Of a DNA stretch of 15,411 nt, positions 7,376 to 13,316 are shown piece after piece (the first letter of the stretch is position 1; the number at the start of each line of letters is the position of its first letter). Under the pieces are notes generated by a model. It was not told the origin of the DNA. It did not search any database and saw nothing but the letters and a program-made list of their open reading frames with translations. Origin of the DNA: an uncultured Gammaproteobacteria bacterium (lineage in GTDB: Bacteria > Pseudomonadota > Gammaproteobacteria > SZUA-140); the NCBI GenBank assembly GCA_945787585.1, contig CALZIG010000198.1:1-15411 (forward strand), read 5' to 3'. A program made the position numbers and the translations under genes.

Positions 7376-8242
7376 ATGGCACTGGGTAAATTCAAACAAG
7401 CCAGCATCATTCTGGCACTGGGGTTATTTTCTGCAAGCAGCATCGCAGCGGAAGGCCACGGCAAAGGACATGACAAGATAAGTTCGAAAGCAGAACATGG
7501 CGATGGTAAAGCCTGCGAAGGGTTTGGTCCGCAAACACCCCGCGACATCGACAACCTCGGCGGCACCAACAAGCGCATCTTCTCACTAGCGCCTGCATCG
7601 ACTGAAATGAACCTGTGTAACATCCACTTTCACGAAAATGCAGAACACAAAAGCAAAGAGTTCTCAATCTATGCGGGCGATGGCGATCACGGCTACAACA
7701 GTGGCTACCAGTGCGCCATCAGCAAAGAGCTGAGCGACGCTGAGTTAGCGCCAACCAAGGGCGCCATCTGTGAAGGCAAGCATGGCGATCTACAGCCTGG
7801 CGACACCATCGAAGTCCACTGGGTGCACACTTCATGTGATGTTAAACCAGGCGCGGGCCTCGGCTCATGTCTATCAGACTCATGCGCTACTCCTAACCTG
7901 CGTGTTGAAACTCAGGTATTCACCCTCGTGAATGACTCTGATGCGCTGGACTTTAACGATCTTGATTACGACGGCAACATGGTCAACGGCTACCACCAAC
8001 CAAAGGCGATACCAAGCAACACCGGCAAGCCTGTTGAATTTCTGGGTTCTACCACCGGTCCAAAATACAGCGAACAGTCTTGTTCACCACTACAGGTGAG
8101 CTGGAGTGTGCGTCCACAGTGCGCCAAGCTCGACATCAACACTGTCGGTGAATGGTGCAAAGATAACGCCTTTGATGAAGACCATGCACACGGCGTGCGT
8201 AAACTGGTTGTCAATCCGAAGCTGCTGTCTACGATTAAGTAA
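7376..8242 (+). CDS. Delta-class carbonic anhydrase, exported
   Basis: The product should interconvert CO2 and bicarbonate. It has a Sec signal peptide (cleavage near ASSIAA, residue 25), so it acts in the periplasm or outside the cell. The mature protein carries the delta-class pattern: FGPQTPRDID (50-59) and NLCNIHFHENAEHK (79-92), in which His84, His86 and His91 are the likely zinc ligands. Many cysteines (C47, C81 and several in 130-165 and 235-262) suggest disulfides, as expected for an exported enzyme. A short His/Lys/Gly-rich stretch (27-46) follows the signal. The RBS AGGGGGAG lies 6 nt before the ATG, and a good terminator follows the gene, so it probably forms its own unit. The class assignment is from motif recall, not a search. 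Confidence 0.85.
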   Translation: MALGKFKQASIILALGLFSASSIAAEGHGKGHDKISSKAEHGDGKACEGFGPQTPRDIDNLGGTNKRIFSLAPASTEMNLCNIHFHENAEHKSKEFSIYAGDGDHGYNSGYQCAISKELSDAELAPTKGAICEGKHGDLQPGDTIEVHWVHTSCDVKPGAGLGSCLSDSCATPNLRVETQVFTLVNDSDALDFNDLDYDGNMVNGYHQPKAIPSNTGKPVEFLGSTTGPKYSEQSCSPLQVSWSVRPQCAKLDINTVGEWCKDNAFDEDHAHGVRKLVVNPKLLSTIK

Positions 8243-8294
8243 CATCAAGGATGCGTCAGTAGTCTCACTGCTGACAATACTGCCATCATAGTTA

Positions 8295-8333
8295 AAAGGG
8301 AGGGAGCGACTGACTGGTCGCCCCCTTTTTTAT
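8295..8333 (+). terminator. Rho-independent terminator after carbonic anhydrase gene
   Basis: AGGGAGCGAC (8301-8310) pairs with GTCGCCCCCT (8317-8326), with one A-C mismatch, around loop TGACTG. TTTTTT follows directly. It lies about 55 nt after the anhydrase stop. Confidence 0.85.
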
Positions 8334-8360
8334 TGTCTTCGTGACAATAATTTCCAACGC

Positions 8361-8396
8361 AGTAGCGAAGGTCAATTATAGAACTGACCTATTGCA
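8361..8396 (-). repeat. Imperfect palindrome downstream of the SprA-related gene
   Basis: AGGTCAATT (8369-8377) and AACTGACCT (8382-8390) face each other across ATAG. The single mismatch becomes a G-U pair only in minus-strand RNA. That suggests a structure at the 3' end of the minus-strand SprA-related transcript. No T run follows, so it is not a classical terminator. The right arm, GAACTGACCTATTGCA, resembles a segment at 5376-5391. Confidence 0.4.
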
Positions 8397-8415
8397 GATA
8401 AACAGATCAGCGTGA

Positions 8416-9249
8416 TTAGACATAATAATCCATCTTTCCTCCCCGCTGATCATCACCGCCCCCTTTCACCACGGCCCCCACAATGCCCTCCAACTTCGCC
8501 TGGCGACTCTTCACCTGTTCATCACGCGTATCACCTGTGATCTCAATCGGCTCGTCTGATTCACCACCCTGCTTAGCCGGATCACTCTTAGCCGTGCCTT
8601 CCGCTGCCTGCGCTTCAGCAATGCGTTGCTGGCCAAGTTCTGCACGAGCCTCGTTTGCCATCGCATTGGCCGCGGCGGCGACCTGTCGATCCTGCGCAGA
8701 GGGCTCAGCCGGTGCCAGCGCAGCGCGTTGAATCAATGCAGCGGCGCGCAACGTTGCCTCTGGATCACCCTGCACAGGTGAGGTGTCGATCCCGACTTCA
8801 CCACCTACCGCATAGCGTTTACCATCTGGGCCTTGTGTATAACTGAAACTTGCACCACTCGTTGCGCGACTACCCGCAGCGGCAAGGTGCGCCTGCTCAT
8901 GCGCACGTACTTCCCGGTCTCGCTGTGCAAGGCTTTCGACTTCGCGTAGCTCTTCTTCACTCAGCAGCTCATGACTTTTTTGATTCGATTGTTCCTGTTC
9001 TTTACCCTGCCCCTGACCATCCCCCTTTTCATTCAACTTCCCTTCATGACCAACATCCTGCTTTGTGTCTTGTAATCCGTTGCTATTACCGCTCTCACCA
9101 CTTTGTTGCACAACGCGCGCGTCAGGAATTGGCGCGACCTTGCGATTCTGTATTACCGTACTTTCGGGTGATGAGTCCGGTGATTTTTGTGGCCGAGTCG
9201 CCTCATGATTGAGTATCGGCACTTGTGAAGGGTGTGAGTTAATGATCAT
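8416..9249 (-). CDS. SprA-related / CJM1_0395-type putative metalloprotease
   Basis: The 277-aa product belongs to the SprA-related family, which has no settled function. The conserved core spans about residues 95-215. It has SEEELREVESLAQRD, the zinc-protease-like HEQAH (His117, Glu118, His121), then GSRATSGASFSYTQGPDGK, YAVGGEVGID and a long alanine-rich helix with AANAMANEA. The first 95 residues are polar, low-complexity and rich in Gln, Gly, Glu and Lys. The C-terminus is also disordered-looking, ending KMDYYV. There is no signal peptide or membrane segment. The start lacks a clear RBS. Proteolytic activity is unproven; HExxH with no obvious third ligand could also be structural. The gene is divergent from the sulfur operon, with about 180 bp between them. 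Confidence 0.85.
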   Translation of the reverse strand: MIINSHPSQVPILNHEATRPQKSPDSSPESTVIQNRKVAPIPDARVVQQSGESGNSNGLQDTKQDVGHEGKLNEKGDGQGQGKEQEQSNQKSHELLSEEELREVESLAQRDREVRAHEQAHLAAAGSRATSGASFSYTQGPDGKRYAVGGEVGIDTSPVQGDPEATLRAAALIQRAALAPAEPSAQDRQVAAAANAMANEARAELGQQRIAEAQAAEGTAKSDPAKQGGESDEPIEITGDTRDEQVKSRQAKLEGIVGAVVKGGGDDQRGGKMDYYV

Positions 9250-9357
9250 GATGGTAAGATTTTAAGGGTGATGCACTCCAATAAAATGAGGCTTATACCC
9301 TTTATATATCGGCCGCTAAACATTATTTCATTCAAATCAACAATCTAAAATAACTTC

Positions 9358-9376
9358 GCTAATACAACATATTAGC
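9358..9376. promoter_or_regulatory. Palindromic candidate operator of the sulfur operon
   Basis: GCTAATA-CAACA-TATTAGC is a perfect inverted repeat (7-5-7), 53 bp before the regulator's ATG. A TATACT hexamer (9389-9394) downstream fits a -10, which would place the palindrome over the -35 region, a typical position for ArsR-type repression. ArsR dimers bind AT-rich dyads of about this size. No second copy was noticed nearby. Confidence 0.5.
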
Positions 9377-9429
9377 ATTGTACGAAATTATACTTGATAA
9401 AATGACCATATGGACATATAGTTCAAAAC

Positions 9430-9726
9430 ATGAATGAAATTACTCAAGAAAATATACAGGCCGCGAGTGAAGGGCTTAAAGGGATCGCGAACGAAATTCG
9501 CCTCACTGTACTGTGTCACCTGCTCGAAGGCCCGATGACGGTCAGCGAACTACTCGAGATCACTGGTGCCGAACAGACCAATCTCTCCAAGCACCTCTCA
9601 AAGATGCGCACGCTGGGACTGCTTGAGTCCCGCAAACAAGGAATTTTTATTCAATATCGCATCGTCAATCCTGCGTGGAAAGATGTCATCGGTGCACTTA
9701 AAAATATCTATTGTCCAGACCAATAA
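9430..9726 (+). CDS. ArsR-family transcriptional regulator, BigR/SqrR-like sulfane-sulfur sensor
   Basis: This 98-aa winged-helix repressor probably controls the operon that it heads. The recognition region is visible as TVSELLEITGAEQTNLSKHLSKMRTL... followed by the wing (LLESRKQGIFIQYRI), about residues 37-78. It lacks the metal-binding ELCVCD-type motif of ArsR/SmtB. Instead it has only two cysteines, Cys29 (TVLCHLLEG) and Cys95 (IYCPDQ). They are 66 residues apart, the same spacing I recall for the redox cysteine pair of BigR and SqrR, which form a polysulfide bridge. Persulfide sensing follows by inference and agrees with the downstream genes. The start lacks a clear RBS. The rhodanese gene begins 12 nt after the stop. 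Confidence 0.88.
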   Translation: MNEITQENIQAASEGLKGIANEIRLTVLCHLLEGPMTVSELLEITGAEQTNLSKHLSKMRTLGLLESRKQGIFIQYRIVNPAWKDVIGALKNIYCPDQ

Positions 9727-9738
9727 CCAGGAGTAAGT

Positions 9739-10266
9739 ATGAGCTGTATTGCCTCTAATGAACTGGCTGATAAAATCAAACAGGGCGGGCATTATTACCT
9801 GATTGACGTACGTACGTCCCCCGAGTTCAACTCCGAATCTATCGATGCGAAATGCCGCAATCACCCGCTCGATCAAATCATGACACTTAACTTGCCAAAG
9901 GAGAGTGAAATCGTGCTTGTTTGCGCCTCCGGGAAACGTAGTGCGCGCGCCAGTGAGACTCTCGCTGAACAAGGCTATAGCAATGTCTATAGCCTTGATG
10001 GCGGTCTCGTAAACTGGAAGGCCAACAAACTGCCGACAAAGCGGGCCGAAGGTGCACTACCCATTATGCAACAGGCGCAAATCACTGCAGGCATACTGGT
10101 GCTAATCGGTGCACTCGGTTCACTCCTGATTACCTCCGGGCTGATCTGGCTAACTATCCTTATTGGTATCGGACTAATATTTGCTGGACTATCAGGCTGG
10201 TGCGGGCTTATCAAACTACTCGGACATATGCCCTGGAACAAGCGGCTGATGGAATGTAGTAGATGA
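9739..10266 (+). CDS. Rhodanese-like sulfurtransferase with C-terminal membrane domain (YgaP/DUF2892-like)
   Basis: This 175-aa membrane-anchored sulfurtransferase carries sulfane sulfur as a cysteine persulfide. The N-terminal rhodanese domain (about 1-100) has YLIDVRTSPEF and the active loop CASGKR with catalytic Cys62. Two hydrophobic segments follow (about 110-130 and 134-155) with the DUF2892 ending GWCGLIKLLGHMPWNK, so the catalytic domain should face the cytoplasm, as in E. coli YgaP. AGGAG lies 6-7 nt before the ATG. The TGA overlaps the next ATG in ATGA, indicating translational coupling. It probably hands persulfide to the adjacent dioxygenase, which is inference from context. Confidence 0.92.
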   Translation: MSCIASNELADKIKQGGHYYLIDVRTSPEFNSESIDAKCRNHPLDQIMTLNLPKESEIVLVCASGKRSARASETLAEQGYSNVYSLDGGLVNWKANKLPTKRAEGALPIMQQAQITAGILVLIGALGSLLITSGLIWLTILIGIGLIFAGLSGWCGLIKLLGHMPWNKRLMECSR

Positions 10267-10943
10267 TCCTACGACAGCTCTTCGACCACGAAAGCTACAC
10301 TTACACTTATCTGCTCGCCGATAAAAATACGCATGAAGCGGTTATTATCGACCCAGTCAAAGAGCATTTAGCACGCGATCTTAAATTGATCAATGAACTG
10401 GGCTTAACGCTGCTTTATGCGCTCGATACCCATGTTCATGCTGATCATGTTACTTCAGCGGGCGACTTACGCGAAGCTACCGGCTGTGAAACAGGCGTGA
10501 GCAGTGGCGGTGACGTTGACTGTGCCGATCTTTCACTCAATGACAACGATGAAATCCAGTTTGGTCGACACGCACTACGCGTAATGACTACGCCCGGTCA
10601 CACTGATAGTTGTCTTAGCTTTTACATTAACAACATGGTATTTAGCGGCGATGCGCTCTTTATTCGCGGCACTGGCCGTACTGATTTCCAACAGGGCGAT
10701 GCCGGTACGCTTTACGACTCTATCAGCCAGAAACTCTTTACCCTTGCAGATGACACCATCCTCTACCCAGCCCATGATTATCGCGGTCACACCCGCTCGA
10801 CTATCGGGGAAGAAAAACAGTTTAATCCACGGATGACGCAATCGCGTGCGGAATTTATCGAAACGATGAATGAGCTCGACCTACCCGATCCTAAGAAAAT
10901 GATGGAGGCAGTCCCCGCGAATCTCGCCTGCGGCAAAGGGTAA
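10263..10943 (+). CDS. Persulfide dioxygenase (ETHE1/Blh-like, metallo-beta-lactamase fold)
   Basis: This 226-aa iron enzyme oxidises glutathione persulfide with O2 to sulfite and glutathione in the cytoplasm. The metallo-beta-lactamase motifs are present: DTHVHADH (His57, His59, Asp61, His62), TPGHTD (His113), FSGDALFIRGTGRTDFQQGD (Asp130) and PAHDYRGHTRSTIGEEK. By analogy with ETHE1, His57, His113 and Asp130 should hold the iron. The GRTDFQQGD and DYRGHT segments separate this group from glyoxalase II. The start overlaps the rhodanese stop by 4 bp. The exporter gene begins 2 bp after its stop. In BigR systems the homologous gene is called blh. Confidence 0.95.
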   Translation: MILRQLFDHESYTYTYLLADKNTHEAVIIDPVKEHLARDLKLINELGLTLLYALDTHVHADHVTSAGDLREATGCETGVSSGGDVDCADLSLNDNDEIQFGRHALRVMTTPGHTDSCLSFYINNMVFSGDALFIRGTGRTDFQQGDAGTLYDSISQKLFTLADDTILYPAHDYRGHTRSTIGEEKQFNPRMTQSRAEFIETMNELDLPDPKKMMEAVPANLACGKG

Positions 10944-10945
10944 CG

Positions 10946-11692
10946 ATGTCACTCTTACTATGGCCGCTCGCATTTATCGTCGGCATTATCCTCGCACTCT
11001 TCGGTGCAGGCGGCGGCATGACGACAGTGCCACTACTCATCTACTTCGGCGAGATTCCACTTAAAGAAGCCATCGCGATGAGCCTATGGGTCGTGGCAGG
11101 CGTTAGCGTCACCGCTGTCATCCACCAACGTGCGTGGCAAGTGCTCCACATAAAGCTGCTGATCACCTTTGCAATTAGCGGCATCATCGGCAGCCTGGCG
11201 GGCGCGGGCATCGGTATCGCAATCGCTGAACAGCTACAGTCGATGCTCTTTGCCGCACTACTCGTCGTGGTTTCAATCTGGCTGATCAGAAAAAAAACCG
11301 ACCCCACACCTTTGAATAAAAAGCAGCACTTTAACTACCTGCTGGCGGCCGCCGTCGGTACCACCATCGGAATTCTCACCGGCATCCTTGGCGTCGGTGG
11401 TGGCTTTCTGCTGGTGCCTGCGCTTATCTGGCTAGGGGTATCGCAAATGCCCGTTACCGTGGCGCACTCACTGGTGCTGATCATTCTCAATTCCGTGGTG
11501 GCAGGCATGCGCTATGCAGAGGCGATTGAGATTGATCTCATGCTGACGATGGGTGTTGTCATTGCCGCCAGCCTCGGCGCGATTGTTGGCGGCATATTAT
11601 TGAAAAAAATTCCGCAGAAACGCCTGCAAAAAGGGTTTGCCTATGCGTTGTTGTTGCTTGGGGTACTGATGGCGGTGAGGAGTTTTCTATAG
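10946..11692 (+). CDS. TauE/SafE family sulfite/anion exporter
   Basis: The 248-aa integral membrane protein has about eight hydrophobic helices in two homologous halves. Each half carries the family glycine motif: FGAGGGMTTVPLL (about 19-31) and LGVGGGFLLVPAL (about 147-159). The family exports sulfite, sulfoacetate and related organosulfur anions. Here the preceding persulfide dioxygenase makes sulfite, so export of sulfite is the most economical role. It starts 2 bp after the dioxygenase stop, with AAAGGG a few bases before the ATG. It is the last gene of the operon; no clear hairpin terminator follows, only a T run directly after the stop. Confidence 0.93.
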   Translation: MSLLLWPLAFIVGIILALFGAGGGMTTVPLLIYFGEIPLKEAIAMSLWVVAGVSVTAVIHQRAWQVLHIKLLITFAISGIIGSLAGAGIGIAIAEQLQSMLFAALLVVVSIWLIRKKTDPTPLNKKQHFNYLLAAAVGTTIGILTGILGVGGGFLLVPALIWLGVSQMPVTVAHSLVLIILNSVVAGMRYAEAIEIDLMLTMGVVIAASLGAIVGGILLKKIPQKRLQKGFAYALLLLGVLMAVRSFL

Positions 11693-11791
11693 TTTTTTCC
11701 GACGCTAGCGATCGGGACAGAGTACGCCCATCCTTTGGTTTCGCAGGATTAAAGGCAACGAGATTTTTGTAGTAAACAATAACCAACTAGA

Positions 11792-12044
11792 CTGTGAAAG
11801 TATTCATTTAGATTTATACTACGGGCATATTCACAGCCATGCGATAAAACATGAATCATCGACGCTATAAATGCGGTGAAAGCCGAGAGCAAGCGACGCG
11901 GTATTAAGCAGTTTATGGCTTATTGCAATCAAACTAATCGCTGCTAAGTCATTTTTTTGCTTACCAGTGTTGTTTTCTAAATATTATTGAAATGATGCCC
12001 GTCGGGCATCATACCTGAATACGTAAAGACAAATACTTTCACAG
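11792..12044. repeat. 253-bp segment bounded by perfect 13-bp inverted repeats
   Basis: CTGTGAAAGTATT (11792-11804) and its exact reverse complement AATACTTTCACAG (12032-12044) bound the segment. Inside, TTCACAG recurs at 11830-11836, giving a second inner inverted repeat with the left end. A perfect 10-1-10 palindrome sits at 11992-12012 (ATGATGCCCG, T, CGGGCATCAT). No target-site duplication is evident and no transposase remnant is convincing. The layout resembles a small non-autonomous element, but could also be a structured RNA or a terminator region for the two converging operons. Confidence 0.45.
11992..12012. terminator. 21-bp palindrome, possible bidirectional transcription stop
   Basis: ATGATGCCC and GGGCATCAT form a 9-bp GC-containing stem around GTC. 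It lies in the convergent gap between the exporter (plus) and TolB-like (minus) genes. Neither side is followed directly by a good T run, so a terminator role is uncertain. Confidence 0.3.
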
Positions 12045-12094
12045 CCTCTATCGCTTATTAACGCCCAACATTGTTCGCCTTACGTGTTGCCTTT

Positions 12095-13180
12095 CTAACG
12101 TGTCCGCAGCGCCACCTGCTGCTCTACAACCGGCCCCACTCCCAGCGAGCTGATATCCATCAAAAAGATCGTCAGCTTACGTGAACCTTTTTCTGCGCTA
12201 CGCGAAGATGAAAATGACAGTAGCGTGCCGTCGGGGGAGATCGATGGAAAACCGTCAAAGGCGCTGCTATCGGTTAAACGCGTCTGCTTTCCCGTTTCGA
12301 TGTTCATCAGATAGATTTCAAAGTTATAGGGTGGCAACATTTTAGCGAAGACAAAGTGCTTGTTATCGGGCGCTGGAAACGGTGCCCAGTTAACCCCACC
12401 ATCATTGGTAATGCGCTTCTGCCCGGTGCCGTCATGTTTAACAGTATAGATATCCATGCCGTGATCACGCTTATCCTGTTCACTCTTCAACCATGCGCGA
12501 AAGATGATCGTCTCACTATCCGGCATATAGAATGCGCCCCCTTCCTGTAAATCGGGGGAGTGGGTGATCTGCTGCTCATCACGACCATCTGGCCGCACCC
12601 GCCACAGATCCAGCATACCGCTGGTTTCACGGGTAAACAGAACCCACTCGCCATCCGGTGACACCGACACCTCGGCATCATATTGACGATTATTAGTCAG
12701 GCGCTTGACGTTAGTACCGTCAACATCAGCGGTATAGAGTTCTGCCCCTTGTGGATAGTCCCCTGCCTTTGACCAGTTACCGCGCGGCATGTCGAGGTTG
12801 TCTTTGGTTGAGGTAAACACCACGCGTTTATTATCAGGAAAGAAAAATGAGCAGGCATCAGTACCGACATCATTGATCTCATGCACGCCGCGCCCGTCGA
12901 TACCTGCAATGTTAATGTGATAGGCCTCTGTCGCCTTTGATTTCGCATAAAATATCAACTGCTTACTGTCTGGAGAGAAATACGATTCAACCGCCCGATC
13001 GACATTTGGCAGCTGCCAGATCGGCAATTCATTCGCCTCAGAAAGTGGCTTTTTTTTAATTCCCCAACCGCTATTTAAATCGACCACTGGCATGATGGGC
13101 GACGTCGCCTCATGTGCCGTCAGCGATAAACTCGTCACTCCCAACAGCAATAACACAACGCCCTGAAGCCTCTGTTTCAT
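12095..13180 (-). CDS. Exported TolB-like beta-propeller (PD40 repeat) protein
   Basis: The 361-aa product has a signal peptide (MKQRLQGVVLLLLGVTSLSLTA) and then PD40/TolB-type propeller repeats throughout. These include SPDSKQLIF, FPDNKRVVF, SPDGEWVLF, MPDSETIIF, APDNKHFVF and SPDGTLLSF, about six blades. Each repeat is followed by a strand of the DIYTVKHDGTGQKRIT type. This is a periplasmic or surface protein-binding scaffold. It is not TolB itself, because there is no Pal/Tol operon context and the N-terminal TolB domain is missing. An in-frame TTG at 13225 would add 15 residues, but ATG 13180 has GGGAGA 7 nt upstream and begins the signal peptide. It is divergent from the exported M1 peptidase, which may be a functional partner. 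Confidence 0.82.
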   Translation of the reverse strand: MKQRLQGVVLLLLGVTSLSLTAHEATSPIMPVVDLNSGWGIKKKPLSEANELPIWQLPNVDRAVESYFSPDSKQLIFYAKSKATEAYHINIAGIDGRGVHEINDVGTDACSFFFPDNKRVVFTSTKDNLDMPRGNWSKAGDYPQGAELYTADVDGTNVKRLTNNRQYDAEVSVSPDGEWVLFTRETSGMLDLWRVRPDGRDEQQITHSPDLQEGGAFYMPDSETIIFRAWLKSEQDKRDHGMDIYTVKHDGTGQKRITNDGGVNWAPFPAPDNKHFVFAKMLPPYNFEIYLMNIETGKQTRLTDSSAFDGFPSISPDGTLLSFSSSRSAEKGSRKLTIFLMDISSLGVGPVVEQQVALRTR

Positions 13181-13316
13181 CGTCAATTCTCCCGCGTCAA
13201 TATAATGATTAATTATGATTTGCAAGAAACGTGCTCACTTCATCGATACGATTTCAGTTAAGCCAAAAGTTGAGCTATGATCAAACCGAGACAACCCTGA
13301 ATAATGGATTAATGCG

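Larger units (their letters stand above)
11693..12094. other. Intergenic region after the sulfur operon
   Basis: This 402-bp AT-rich stretch holds no ORF with family resemblance. It contains a T-rich start (AGTTTTTTCC) just after the exporter stop, a CCTTT/AAAGG inverted repeat near 11732-11755, and a 253-bp segment bounded by inverted repeats (listed separately). It lies between the 3' ends of the exporter and TolB-like genes, which converge here. Confidence 0.5.

Noticed and set aside
8850..9212. A 120-codon plus-strand ORF opposite the SprA-related gene
   Set aside because: It is antisense to a gene with clear family motifs, has no recognisable domain and its composition fits the shadow of an alanine/glutamine-rich frame.
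11791..11836. A CRP-like site (TGTGA ... TCACA) at the left end of the 253-bp segment
   Set aside because: The half-sites are far more than 6 bp apart; the only 6-bp-spaced pairing matches poorly, and no promoter of a gene is there.
11855..11946. A possible protein remnant of about 28 codons inside the inverted-repeat segment
   Set aside because: It lacks a start, is very short and matches no family I recognise; not enough to call a pseudogene.
12062..12068. An integron attC-like core (GCCCAAC)
   Set aside because: No partner GTTRRRY core lies at the right distance and there is no cassette structure.
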